Positions 50,640-62,205 of a stretch of DNA of 64,000 nt are shown piece by piece. This stretch comes from Polychytrium aggregatum (taxonomy: Eukaryota; Chytridiomycota; Chytridiomycetes; Polychytriales). The notes beneath the pieces were generated by a model that was not told the DNA's origin, did no database searches, and saw only the letters and a list, made by a program, of their open reading frames with translations. The stretch is from the NCBI RefSeq assembly GCF_025602895.1, contig NW_026516252.1:1-64000 (forward strand), read 5' to 3'. Numbering within the stretch: position 1 is the stretch's first letter; the number at the start of each line of letters is the position of its first letter. The translations under genes were made by a program, and so were the position numbers.

Positions 50640-53460
50640 GAAACTGGACACCGAGGTGGTTTGGGGCAGAGACGTGTCTTTCAGGAGATGGCTTCAAACC
50701 TACCAGGCTCCTGCGTGGGCAAGCCCTGCATCCCACGCAAGCGGCATGATCAAATTTGGCGGAGGAGGGGGCATGCTCTCATCAGCTGATGCTGCTCGGC
50801 ATCAAATTTCCTGCATCGGCTGCCAGTCTACTTCGACTTTACACCCAAAGTTCTCGCGACAGAAGTCATCCGAGCGGGGTCAAGATCCGATGATTTGTGT
50901 ATTCCTGATGGGGGCGGTGAATCTGCGACCTTGGAGCACCGCAATGTCGGACAGCAGGGGATATGCGGAGCATGTGCAGGCCACAAGCGATAACGCGAGG
51001 GAAAGAGAGGCTTGGCGAGATGCCATGGACATAAATCGCAAAAGCCGACGCCATATGCGCCATGCCGTATAGGTTCCCCGGATGATCTTTCCGGATGATA
51101 GGATGATTTCTGTTGGGTCGACTGATCCTCGATTCCGATATTGCGCTGAGCCATACTCCTCAGCGTCGATGCGGAGCACGGGCGCCACAGTGGCACGAAC
51201 CCATCCGGCGATGAATATCTCCAGACCATCACTCGGATCATGATCATGAACAGAAAATGCGACGCTGCCGCGGCAGGCGTTCCCCTTTGGTCGGCGCATG
51301 TGTCTCAACGGCTTGCACTCTCCGCTCCGACCTGGACGCTGGGCTCACAGCCGGCATCGTGCGAATACACATATCTCTTCCCTTGGATTTCATCCTGTCG
51401 CTCTCAACGCTCCGCGTCGCAGAAAGCGGCGATCGCCCTGGCGGAGATCGGTCGGCGGCGGTGCTGGTTCATGCTGATCCATGGAACCACCGGACCGCGA
51501 ATCCAAGACATGTGTGACAGAACGCGTGACGTGCTTCTGGTGGTACATGCTGCATGACGCACCGCCACGGGGCCACCGCGAGCCGTCCACCTTCCCGTTC
51601 GTCCCCGGATGAGGGAGCGCGGCAGCTGATCCTGCGCTTCCTCGGCGGGGAGGACTGTATCTTGGTGTCTGTGTGCTGCGTCCAGTCCACCACTATGTGC
51701 ACGCCCCTGCTCTCGTCGTCCGCCCAATTCGCCCCTTGATCGCACCGGACCCGCCACCGACTTGGACGTTGACCCATTCTGCCTATTCTCACACCAGGGT
51801 GCATGTCCCATCCCCTGCCTCGGGCCAGTGGGTGCGTGGCCAAGTCGTCCAAGAGGGCGCAAATTTGTCTGACTCGGGGTCACTGGGACATCCATCCGAT
51901 CCAAAAGAACAGCCGTGACTGTTGCTTATTCCTGTGCCTTGCGGATGGAGTGCTGCATCGCCACTTGCTGCGCGGTTCCATGGCCGCCACCGCATCGAGG
52001 GACCGAATCGCCCAGACCAATCGCATCCTGTTGCGCGAAACGTGCTCGGCGAGCACCCGATTCTGGAGAGCATTGTATCCGACGGTCGGCTTCTGGCAGA
52101 CGGGCCCGCGGTCTGCTGCTCAGGCCATTCCACGAGTCGGCTGGGCGAGAACCTCGCTGGTGAGCGCGCTGCTCTGGTCTGGCTAAAATGCGCTGGTCGA
52201 CCGAAGGAGTGTCCTCGGCAATCAGAATTGTATTTTGAGGAAAGCGTCTCATCTCCAGACTTGGCGCTTGGCTTAGCTGCGGGCCTCGACCTGCTCCACC
52301 ATGGTGTTGGAGTAAATATTTGAGTGCGCCCATCATGGCCCCTTGGGTAGATCTGTTTCTGTCGGCATATCCATAGCTCGGACATCGGCAGCCACACCCA
52401 TATTTCATACTTCAAGTTCTCCGCCGACGGCCCTCTCAATAGCGGGCGGCACACTTCCGTTCACTCGATTAGAGCCAGTGCAAGGCTTCTATCCTTGTCG
52501 CCCCCCTCTCGTTTGAATCGGCGCTTTGAGTACATGATATCAATATCTTTGAGTCACCGTCGCTCGACGCGCCAAATATCATCCGAGCGATCGTATTAGC
52601 ATCTCTATTCGTTTGTGCCGATCATTAAAATAGGGTTATCTGGTGGCCATGCCCTCGAAAGGGTTTGCGACCAAGGTTATAGATACCGCGGGGAAAGTAA
52701 AGAGGAGCGAGGCGACCGTTGTGAACCACGTGTGCCTTCACCATTCACACAAGACGGGCAGGGGATTTCGAGTATCGGTTTCCTACTCCCTATTTCTTTC
52801 GGAAGCTATCGGCGTCTCGGTGGAAAGAGTAAGCTCGTCAACAAACACTTGATCGGCACCAACGGAGATCGAGCTGAGGAAGGCGCATCGAGTTTCTCGT
52901 TTTGGATCGCCCTTCCGCTTCTGCCCACATCAGCCGATTTCAGCCGTTATCCGCTAAGGATATGACGGCATTGACCCCCCTCTCGACACAGCATTCGTCG
53001 TCGGGTGTCCTGGGCTCTGGTCAACGCTCGATCACAACACCGCCGCCGAAGAGTCGATGCTTCTCTCCCGGACGACCCGTCCCCTCAAATATATTCGATC
53101 TTGTCCCCCCCCCTTTCTTGTTCGATCATGGGACTGCGCATATCGAGTCAGGCATCTGGCAGCAACTTGGTCAAATGTCGACAGAGTGACCTTGGTCCAT
53201 CTTACCCACCACTTAACTTGACGAGCGACCACCCCGGAAAAACGGCTCGCGAATGATCCCAGGGACCCGAATCGGTCCCACGAAACCGATCGCTTTATGG
53301 TGTCCTGACATGGCTCTCCTTGCGGGACGCCTCACGGCTCCCATCCAGCCAGAGGCGAGTCATCCACAAGGGGGCTGGCGATCGTTTCACAGAGACTCCA
53401 TCTCGAACAATTCCCACGATCCGTGCTGGTCCATTCGTGGTCCGTCAGCGACCGTCACTG
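50640..53460. other. Long intergenic region, no supported gene
   Basis: About 2.8 kb. Frames on both strands (for example near 51404-51904 and 51789-52454) are Arg/Pro/Ser-rich, overlap each other and show no domain or splice structure. The region may contain an unrecognised decayed gene or regulatory DNA; nothing specific can be claimed. Confidence 0.45.
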
Positions 53461-53462
53461 CA

Positions 53463-53470
53463 TATAAAAA
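53463..53470 (+). promoter_or_regulatory. TATA box of the aspartic protease gene
   Basis: TATAAAAA, about 80 bp upstream of the ATG at 53544. Confidence 0.65.
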
Positions 53471-53543
53471 CGTGTCTCGATTGCGCTTGAGCGAGCCATC
53501 ATCACCCTCGAGTCGATATCGGAGCACTGCGTAGGCCAAAGAA

Positions 53544-56100
53544 ATGAAGTTTCACTCTGGGATCTTTGCGTTGACGGTGGTCACCACCGCGTACGCGGTC
53601 AATGTGTGAGTATCCTCACGGCATATGACCACTCGACGGCTTGCATTCATTTCCTGTATCGGCTCCATTGGCGATGCGGGTACTGTGCCTCTTGGTCTGG
53701 GAACTAATACCTCTCTGCCCCATTATCAGTGTTCCGATTTTTAAGCCTCAGACCGACCGCAGCACCATTGAGTCTGCTTCTCTCGGCGCTGCAGCCAGTG
53801 TCTCCAAATGGAGCAAGCGATTTGGACTTGCCCAGGAAAACGTGGCAAGCTCGACCAACACAACCATCATGAATATCGGGAACCTTGCCGTAAGCTTTTC
53901 TCCATCTACTGCTTCAGTATACCCCCTTAGAGCGTGACTGAGTCGGCAGTGCTAACCGAAACGGGATATTTCACCACGATTGACCAACCTAACTACAGTA
54001 TAGGGCCAGTATCTCTATCGGGTACGCTTGCTTTCTGACACTCTATTTAGTGCTCTTCGTCGCTCTCTATGTTCTCGTTCCGTTGGACCAACTTGACCGC
54101 ATGTGGTGATAGCCCCTTTGGAAAATGATTTTCTGTACCACATTCAATCAACTCGCAATTCCTTTCCTCAACTTTCCCTCCCATTCTTGATACGCTGCTA
54201 TTAGAACCCCACCTCAGCCTTTTACTGTTTTGTTGGACACTGGATCCAACCGACTCTGGGTCGAGGGTGCTTCCTGCTCCACCTGCCAGGGCAAGGCTAA
54301 ATACGACTCCACCAAGAGCTCTACCTCCTCCGTGACCAGCCAATACGAAGCTATCAGTTACGGGGCAGGCGAATGCAGCGGTTATGTATCATACGTAAGT
54401 CCTTGAAGGTAGTGAGTCGCCCTCGCTTTGGCTCGTGTCCTGTCGAGCGCTTTGTTTTCTCACCTTTCGTGCCTTCGTTCCTTCAACTTCAGGATACCGT
54501 CAACTTTGCCGGATTGGCTTCGCTTCAGCAAGTCTTCAACGATGTTAGCTACGTTGACTCGACTTTGGCCTCCACTACATCGGAAGGAGAAGATGGCACG
54601 CTCGGCCTTGCCCGCAACGATGGAGCGAGTGGTGAGTTATGCTGGACATTTACCTCGCATTCAGATATGCGTCCACGGAACTTCCATGTGTTTATATGTA
54701 TCTCGTCACGAACACCCTCATTTCTTAGTGGATCAAACCCAAGAGACCGTAGTTCAGTCGATGAAGAGAAACGGAGTCATTGACAATGCCATGTTTGCAT
54801 TCTGGCTCAACGGATCTTCCACCGACGGCAATGACTACGCAACCGGGGGCGAACTATCGATTGGCGGGTATGACCCGAGCCGTTTTATAGGCGAAATTAC
54901 TTGGCTGGACGTTGAAAATGGTCCCTATGCCCACGGAAGCTATAAATACTTCTGGAGCCACTCCCTTACCAGCATCAATATCAACGGGCAAAACACCACC
55001 ATCACCGACGGTACATCTGCCATCCTTGATAGTGGTATGTTCTCGGAACAAACAGCAAACAGCAACAGCAAACGGAGAGCCCATTGGAAGGCTGGGTAGC
55101 TTGATTTTTTCGGATGTGTCACGTTCCGAACATCTCTGCTTGTACTGGCAAATGGACGACTCACAGTTCCCTCTGTTTGAATTCATACTCGGCCGTCTAG
55201 GAACGTCGTTCATCCTCGTGCCTCAGGAACATATGACGGACATCATCATTCCATCCATGCCCGTGAACTTCACGTACCATCCAGAGTATAATGTCTACAC
55301 CCTGAACTGCTCGCAAGTCCCGGGCCTCCCCAACATTGATATCGCCCTTCATGGAAATGTCTTCAGCATCCCACCGCAGCAGTATATGATGCCCCTGGGT
55401 CAAGGCACACTTTGTCTCTTCATTGTCGAGCCAATCCGTAAGTCCCAAGCCCTTGAATTCATCCATGTTGCCCCACTTGCATAGGCTCTGTTCGGCTCTA
55501 ACTCGTCCTCAATCACCAGGAGATGGCCCTGGATGGATTCTTGGCGACGCTTTCCTGCGCAGCTATTACTCCATTTACGACTACGATAACAGTCGTACGG
55601 GCCTGGCGCTCTCAGTTGGCGCTACTCTGCCTAGTCAAGTCGCCTCTTCCTCCTCAATTGCCCCTACCTCTACCTCTACCTCTACCTCTACCTCTACCTC
55701 TACCTCTACCTCTACCTCTACCTCTACCTCTACCTCTACCTCTACCTCTACCTCTACCTCTACCTCTACCTCTACCTCTACCTCTACCTCTACCTCTACC
55801 TCTACCTCTACCTCTACCTCTACCTCTACCTCTACCTCTACCTCTACCTCTACCATGGCTTCTTCGACCACCACCTCGTCCACCTCGATCACCACCTCGC
55901 CCAACACATCGACTACTTCCACCACGTCCTCCATCACCTCCATCACCTCCATCACCTCCATCGCCTCGTCCACTCCGACCACCTCGGTCACGACTCCAAC
56001 CTCTACAACCCCTTCGACCTCCACCTCTACCTCGGTTACCTCCACTTCCACGAGCTCCCCTCTCCCTTACAAGTGCGTTCCGATCAACTCCCTCAATTGA
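53544..56100 (+). CDS. Pepsin-like aspartic protease with Thr-Ser repeat tail
   Basis: Eight exons fit exactly: 53544-53605, 53730-53889, 53999-54021, 54205-54394, 54493-54631, 54729-55034, 55201-55437 and 55520-56100 (1,698 nt, 565 residues). All junctions are GT/AG and keep phase; exon 3 is only 23 nt. A signal peptide (MKFHSGIFALTVVTTAYA) and a propeptide precede the enzyme. The first catalytic Asp is in VLLDTGSNRLW near residue 92 and the second in LDSGTSF near 292, split across exons 6 and 7. DGTLGLA and the C-terminal WILGDAFLRSYYSIYD are typical of the A1 family. A tail of about 31 Thr-Ser dipeptides follows, likely an O-glycosylated spacer to the cell wall. An extra last intron (GTGCGT near 56071) could change the final residues. 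Confidence 0.9.
55664..55854 (+). repeat. Hexanucleotide microsatellite (ACCTCT)n, coding
   Basis: About 31 units of ACCTCT in the last exon of the aspartic protease, encoding (Thr-Ser)n. A unit of 6 keeps the frame whatever the copy number, so length can vary without breaking the protein. Confidence 0.97.
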
Positions 56101-56588
56101 ACTCTTCTAACCTTGATATCCGTATCAGGCTCGTCTTTCCCTCTCAGCAAATTGCAATGTGTCCACCTTCTTGTCCTAGACCTCGAATGAGCCCGCGGCC
56201 TACCAATAGACCTCTACCCCTTACCTTCTCTTTGCCGTGCGGGTCTCTGAATTTTAACCTTGAACTATGCGAATAAAGATGATTTTACTGTGAATGATGG
56301 AAACGAAACTCGTTCCAAAGTTGGCCGTTTGAATTCACCCTCCCATCACTTGAATATTTACGCCATGTCGGCATATATGTTAGGGAAGGTGTGCGGCGAG
56401 AGGAAGGCATATATGCTTGAAAGAAAATATATTATGGCCAACAAAACAGGATAATCATGAACAGCGCAAAGTCGCTGGTCGAGGGTGGATGCCGGATGCG
56501 GAGGAGCCCGTACTGCAACGATGTACACAAATCACGGTGCCCTCCCGGACATGGTCCCGCCAACGTTGATTCATAACAGACACTGTGG
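56101..56588. other. Intergenic between convergent genes
   Basis: 488 bp between the protease stop and the stop of the minus-strand kinase-like gene. AATAAAG at about 56273 is a candidate polyadenylation signal for the protease transcript. No gene is seen. Confidence 0.5.
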
Positions 56589-58121
56589 CTAATATTTTGC
56601 ATACGCTACAACAAAAGGATCGAGCCGCCCGACAATCTCGGCAAAGCTGGGTCGCAGCATTGGGTTTTGCTGCCAGCATTGCTCCACGAGCCCCCAGATT
56701 TCATCCACCACGCCTCGGATTCTTTTTGGTCGCTTTCCTTGTCGAAGAGCATATTCTAACGACGCTCTGTCCAAAGGACGTCCACTGGCATCCGTCCAGA
56801 TGATTCCATTGCTCAGAAGCTCGTAGAAAGTGATTCCGTAGGCATATACATCGCCCTTGATGCTCGGTTCAAACGGGGATCCTTTACCAACCAACTCAGG
56901 AGCCAAATACTCGAAAGTCCTTTCCGGAACCTGGCCGATGCTTGGTCCTGATGTTTGTCTGAGTGCTGATATTCCAAAGTCGGCCACGATTGGGTTTCCG
57001 ACAAAGCCGAGAAGAATAGCATCGCTCCTGAGGTTGCCGTGAACGACACCGTTGCTGTGGAGATGCGCCATTCCCAATGCAACTCCGTGCATCAACTGCA
57101 GCTTGGTCTCCATCGATTTGGCGTTGCTGGCGGTCAAAAATTGCTGACCAAGGGTGGTGGCGACGGCAGGGGACACCATGAATGGCGTTGGAACGGTGTC
57201 GCAAGCTCCAAGAAGGCACAGTAGGTTGGGATGGGCGAGGCTGTGCCAGCGGCTGATTTCTCGGCGAAATTGGACCATGTTCGTCTCGCTTAGACCGGAA
57301 TGAAGCATTTGGACGATGACATCCGAGCCGAGGAACTTTGCTTCAAAGACCCTTCCAGCAGCTCCCTCGGTTATGGGTTTGGAGGACCAGTCAGTGACAG
57401 AAGTCGGATGGATTCGCCATCTCTCGGAACGAACCGAGCGAGCAGCTTCGAAATGATCCTGCAACATCCTCAAGAGCGGGCGGATAACGAGCTCGGCGTG
57501 CTCGCCGAAACTAACAGGATCACCGAGCATCGTTATGAGGGCTGCGGCGGATCTCCTGATCGCCCAATCTGGTTCCGCATAAGGATGGAGCCCGAGTTCG
57601 ACGAAGGCGCTGTCGCTGTTCGCTCGGACAAGGTCGCCGATATGAGCAAGGCGGGCCACATCATGGAGATTGTCGTCATTGGACGCCTGCAGAATGGCGC
57701 CTCCATTGAGTCTCTGGTTTTTGACAGAGAAGAGCGAGAGCACGCCTTGCCAATGGGCATCAAGCTCCTTGCAGAAGTGTCCGATTTTCTTGCGGATATT
57801 GGGTCCGGCAAAGAGATGCTCAATCTTCACCAAAGGGTAGATGCAGCAGAGATAGTATCTCTCGATTTCTTGGTGGAGTTCAGCGATTCGAGCGACTCTC
57901 TGACAAAATGCAGGCATCGTCGACTGCCGATGGATGAGGTCGCGGATGATATTTTGGGACTGGTTGACGAGGAAGCACCAAGACTGCTGATTGTCATCGG
58001 TCTGCCGGAGGGCTGAGTACAGGGAAAGAGCGGCCTGGGCTGCCTCCTTGACATTGGGCTCAGTGGTGGAGTTGATCAAAACAGAGACCCGGGTGATAGT
58101 TCCAGCGATTTTTGATTCCAT
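56589..58121 (-). CDS. Kinase-like protein, probable pseudokinase
   Basis: From ATG 58121 (MESKIAG) it has 510 residues; upstream codons are open but not protein-like. Residues about 15-150 are a helical region with Trp and Cys-rich segments (EAAQAALSLYSALRQ, IAELHQEIERYYLCC), followed by more helix to about 240. The kinase-like domain runs about 250-500: gly-rich GAAGRVFEA, then VIVQML where the VAIK Lys is Gln; HGNLRSDAI where HRDxxxxN has Asn for the catalytic Asp and Ala for the metal-binding Asn; DFGIS and APEL are kept. Three essential residues are changed, so phosphotransfer is unlikely. It probably acts by binding. Its fold is TKL-like. The neighbour across 600 bp is a divergent small membrane protein. 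Confidence 0.85.
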   Translation of the reverse strand: MESKIAGTITRVSVLINSTTEPNVKEAAQAALSLYSALRQTDDNQQSWCFLVNQSQNIIRDLIHRQSTMPAFCQRVARIAELHQEIERYYLCCIYPLVKIEHLFAGPNIRKKIGHFCKELDAHWQGVLSLFSVKNQRLNGGAILQASNDDNLHDVARLAHIGDLVRANSDSAFVELGLHPYAEPDWAIRRSAAALITMLGDPVSFGEHAELVIRPLLRMLQDHFEAARSVRSERWRIHPTSVTDWSSKPITEGAAGRVFEAKFLGSDVIVQMLHSGLSETNMVQFRREISRWHSLAHPNLLCLLGACDTVPTPFMVSPAVATTLGQQFLTASNAKSMETKLQLMHGVALGMAHLHSNGVVHGNLRSDAILLGFVGNPIVADFGISALRQTSGPSIGQVPERTFEYLAPELVGKGSPFEPSIKGDVYAYGITFYELLSNGIIWTDASGRPLDRASLEYALRQGKRPKRIRGVVDEIWGLVEQCWQQNPMLRPSFAEIVGRLDPFVVAYAKY

Positions 58122-58721
58122 GAGTAATTTTGCTATGGGGCGCGGGGAGAGTACAGCGACAGAGTTTGCGACTCCGAAATGGATGATAGTCGACGAGGTG
58201 AGGGAGAGACACCAGCCCCGAAACCGCTGAAAGCGTCGACTGGAGAGCGCACTCGCCCGACGGGAGGCAGATCCAGATCGACACCACGGGACGAGGTGGC
58301 GGTGCAACGGCGGTGGTGATCCGCTCGATGTGTGTGGGACCCGAGCAAGGCCCATGGGGGTGCACGCCACCATTTTGACACACCGGCGACACGTGACAAG
58401 GAGGATTGCGATCCATGGGACACAAGATGGCCGGTTGTATGGACGCCGATGCACACGCTGCGGCAGAAGACCCGATGCGCATCACCCTGACCGACTAGCC
58501 TTACTCCCCTCGACGTCGCACTGCACGGCCCCTCCGCGTCCATTCCAGCGACCCTGACAGGTGGTGATCCGTCGAATGCAGCGGCGGCGCATCAACTCTG
58601 CTGCTCGTGGGATGGGGCACTTCCGATTCGCGTATATGATGGAGTCGTTCTGGCCTCGGCACCCACATCGCTCGAATCGTTACTACCTACCCTCGCCATC
58701 ACTTTGTCCTTTTGCTCAAAT
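58122..58721. other. Divergent intergenic region
   Basis: 600 bp between the starts of the kinase-like gene (minus) and the small membrane protein gene (plus); it likely holds both promoters. A TATA-like GTATATGA near 58632 could serve the plus-strand gene. Confidence 0.45.
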
Positions 58722-59051
58722 ATGATCTCTTCGTTGCTCCCTTTTCTTGCCTTGAGTGCGCTCGTCGCTCATCCTGGCGGTGCTGTCCCGTTGAAGCAAA
58801 GAAGCTACGGCGACGATGGCGATAGCACTGCCATGTCGGTTACTCCGATCCTGCTTGGCGTATCTGCTGTCCTTGCCATCATCGGCATTGGCATCCGCTG
58901 CTATCTCTTCTCACTATCGACGAGCTCCAAAGAGGCCAGTCCACCCGCTGCGGTCGATGATGCCAAAGTGAGCATGAGTCAAGAGTCTCTGCTGCCCACG
59001 CCAACCAACGTCGAGAACAAGCCGCCGCGCAAGTCGAGCGATACGCCTTGA
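58722..59051 (+). CDS. Small single-pass membrane protein
   Basis: 109 residues from ATG 58722. A signal peptide of about 22 residues (MISSLLPFLALSALVAHPGG) is followed by a short charged ectodomain (RSYGDDGDS). One transmembrane helix lies at about residues 45-68 (VTPILLGVSAVLAIIGIGI). A Ser/Pro/Lys-rich cytosolic tail of about 40 residues follows. Topology would be type I. No family is recognised. The signal, helix and tail together argue it is a real gene despite its size. Confidence 0.65.
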   Translation: MISSLLPFLALSALVAHPGGAVPLKQRSYGDDGDSTAMSVTPILLGVSAVLAIIGIGIRCYLFSLSTSSKEASPPAAVDDAKVSMSQESLLPTPTNVENKPPRKSSDTP

Positions 59052-59745
59052 GTCACTCATCCAAGCGGCTCGGGCATGGAGGGACTTGGGCACGGACGGA
59101 CTCGAAATTGGCATAGTTGAACCAGTTTGAGCTCGAATATGCTTCGTGGCCATGCAATATAAAAGACCAATACGGCAATATCATATACGTCAATCCCAAA
59201 CGTTCCTTCGTGTGCATTTGAGATACAGAACCTGTCCACCCGCGCCTATCTCGCCCACTCGACCATCGAATAACCAAGGCTACAGCCAACTAAGCGATGC
59301 ATTCATATCCCGTATTCAAGAGTACAGCCCATCTTCCCAGTGTTCAATATTCGATTATCAAATTCTGACATTGCCGCATCACTGTGGTCGCCAAGATACG
59401 CGCAAATCCAGATTCTTCAAGCTGATGTATTGAATCAAACACAACAGTTTAGTTACCAGAGTTATACTTCTGGAAATCCATAGGGAAGCTGAACATTGAG
59501 GCAAAATCATAGAAGTACAAGGAATCAAGAATATATGAGGACTAACTTGGATAATCCATGCAGCTGCAAGCGCAGTGCTGGGGTAGGGTAAATCATAGAA
59601 ATCCGCATTGATCCGGTACAGCAGAGAAACAGGGCGCAAAGAGCTAATCGATTCGCCAAAGCAATTTGTGGGCACATTCTTCTTGAAGTAATCTGGCCAA
59701 CGCCATTCAGCATCCTGTTCCGCCACACATCTTGGGCCATGCGAC
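59052..59745. other. Intergenic between convergent genes
   Basis: About 690 bp. Minus-strand frames here follow the SH3 gene's stop and lack domain signals. Several ATAT-rich patches (59140-59200, 59380-59450) may contain polyadenylation signals. Confidence 0.45.
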
Positions 59746-61864
59746 TCAGGCCATGTAGCTTGGAAGGCCGTCTCCAGTGCCCGGGAGAGGATGAGTGTGG
59801 GCTTCATCAATAACTCGAAGGCAGTGCTGAGGGACGAGCACAGAGAGACCTGTGGACCGATTAAAGCCCTGTAGTTGACAAAAGATAGATCAAACACTGT
59901 CAGAGACGGTGCCAGAGACGTGGCAATGTGCAAGCAAGAGTCACGGATAGTTTGAAGACAAGGAGACATGGAGATATAGTTATGCGGAGGTGGGATCCTG
60001 AATCCGAGCATAGACTCACTTGCGCGAATCCGTTGACGAATGGGGAATGAACAAGAATGACATCGCCGAGATTCAGGTTGGTCTGAGCCGGATCCTTGGT
60101 GTCAAAGGCTGAAATGACCGTGTACTGAACGACGGCCGACACTGTGGCAGCTCCAGGCCGATAACCCTCGACTCGATCCACGGCTCCGACCGACTCGCTG
60201 TAGCTCAGGGTCGGCGGAGCCGGAGCGGATGCCAAGACCGGAGATGGATTTCGATAACTTGAATACTGAGGAACGCCGGCGATGTGACTCTGGGGAGGCT
60301 GAAGACTGCCAGAGTAGCTTTGGGAGACAGTGGGCGCATGGCTAGGCATGGGAACTGCAGCAGAGCCATAGGGATAGCTGGCAGGAGGCTGGCTGTAAGC
60401 GGGCTGGCTGTACGCTGGCTGGATGTTGGCAGACGGAACTTGCGTGGCCTGACTGTAAGGGATGTACACGGAAGTGGGTCGATCGTTGACCAGCGCAGAG
60501 CTCGAGGCGATCGGATGGCTTACGGGAGCCTGTGGATAAGATGGCTTGCCTTCGCTCTTGGAGCGGCGAAGCCAGACAAATACACCGACCGCAACGACCA
60601 GAGCTGGTACGATTGCAGATTGGAGGGGTGAGTAGATCGAAAATCGGACAGGTGAAACACCTCTCTGAAATCCATAACTAATCGAGCTACCCGCATAGCC
60701 GTTGACATGGTCGTTCACACGACCCGTCTACAAAATATTGGAAAGGATATCCAACCCAACAGGACACTCATCGCTGAAATCAGGCCTAGCCAAGACAGGC
60801 AAAGCCAATCTTCCTTCGAAACATCCAGCGAGCTCGCGGACGCAATCAGGCAACATACCAACAACACCCGCGACGATGCCGCCGATAAGACCAGCACTCG
60901 ACCCAGCGTCGGTAGAGGGCGAGGGCGAGTCGGGATAAGGCGTCGCGGTGGTAGTAGCGATCGGTCGCGTTTGGTTGGGGAAGGTCGTTGGAAGCTGCAG
61001 AGTGGGGTCGCTCAGGAAGATCCCGGCACGGTACTCGGTGTAGAAAGTGTCTGAGTCACCGATATTGGCAGTGCAAGCCGCGGAAATGGGCCCTCTGCTC
61101 GCGAGTTGGCAGGTGTTGCAGCCGGCATCGGAGCAGCCGTATTGCTCAAGCATTCCCGAGCTGGGATTGGCAATGGTGTAGCCATAAACGCCAGCGAGGA
61201 CTTTGGTGCAAGTAGGGTACACTGGGATTCGGTTGCTGTCACCCGGAAACCTACAGGTGGCATCGTTGACAGTGAAGGTGGCATAGGCAAAATGCGATGT
61301 CATGAAGCTCGAATCCCAGGTGCTGCAGAGGACGAAATGACGCAAATGGCGAATTGGAAGACCAGGGGATGAGTGAGTAGCGGCCTGCGGCATATCGGGC
61401 GAGCGGACATCAGGCATGGTTGAGCAGCGAGTGGAATCTCGCACGACAGCAGCAAGCACAGCAGCAAGCACAGCAGCCAAGCAAGGGAAACCTCACCTGG
61501 TACTGGTATAGTCACTTGAGCCATATTGCCCCGTGAAGCCGATCGCACACGGGCTGACAGAGAGTGTCGATACGGCACTCACGAAGCTGCAGCCCTTGGT
61601 ACAGGTCGTATCCTTGCCACAGTTGTAGTATAAGATGGTGTTGTTGGACGCCTGGATGGTCGAGTAGGCACAGGAAGCAGAGGTGTTTTGGGATGACGAT
61701 GGAGAGCAGGAGCACCGGTTCGTGGCAACGATAAAGTCGCCGAGGATGCCGATGGTGGACGCAGGAGACGACAAAGTAGTCGCGCAGCTTGGAATAACTT
61801 TGTTGGATTGCTGCCAAACCAGCCACTGGACGTTCGAGGAGTTGATGGGAATGGGGGCCGACAT
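59746..61864 (-). CDS. Membrane protein with Cys-rich ectodomain and cytosolic SH3 domain
   Basis: Four exons on the minus strand: 61864-61497, 61322-60859, 60603-60020 and 59868-59746. They join in phase to 1,539 nt, 512 residues. The first 265 residues are extracellular-like and contain many Cys (NRCSC, NCGKDTTCTKGC, CSDAGCNTCQ). A Gly/Val-rich transmembrane helix at about 267-290 spans the exon 2/3 junction and ends in WLRRSK. The cytosolic part has Tyr/Pro/Gln repeats (QPAYSQPAYSQPP) and then an SH3 domain at about 430-490 (YTVISAFDTKD, LNLGDVILV, and in exon 4 GFNRSTGLSVLVPQHC). It could be a surface sensor that recruits Pro-rich partners. No signal peptide is seen at this ATG, so an upstream exon may be missing. 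Confidence 0.78.
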
Positions 61865-62130
61865 GGTGGAGGGGCTACGTCGGCGGGTACAGGCTACGTC
61901 AGGAAGCAGACAGCGTCGTCAGCGAGCAAGCAAGACTGAAACGGCGCTGGGATGGCTTGCTGGCTGGCTGACGGAGGACCTAAGGGCGGTGCGGAATAAA
62001 AGTATGCCGTCTGGACAGGAACACAGCAAACATGGGCCAATGGGGCGATGCAGCAAACCCATGCGAGCGATCAAGGGCGTGGATTGCCGAGCGCGGAGTG
62101 ACGCTGGATGAACATTTGCGGATGGACATT

Positions 62131-62205
62131 TGTGACATTCGTGTGGCACCGTTGTGGCATTCGTGTGGTATTGTTGTGGCATTCGTGTGGTATTGGTGCA
62201 TCACG
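62131..62205. repeat. Short minisatellite, about 22-bp unit
   Basis: Units close to GTTGTGGCATTCGTGTGGTA are repeated about three times with small changes. Confidence 0.75.

Noticed and set aside
50640-53460. Several 100-220-codon frames in the long intergenic region
   Set aside because: They overlap on both strands with no domain, signal or splice consistency.
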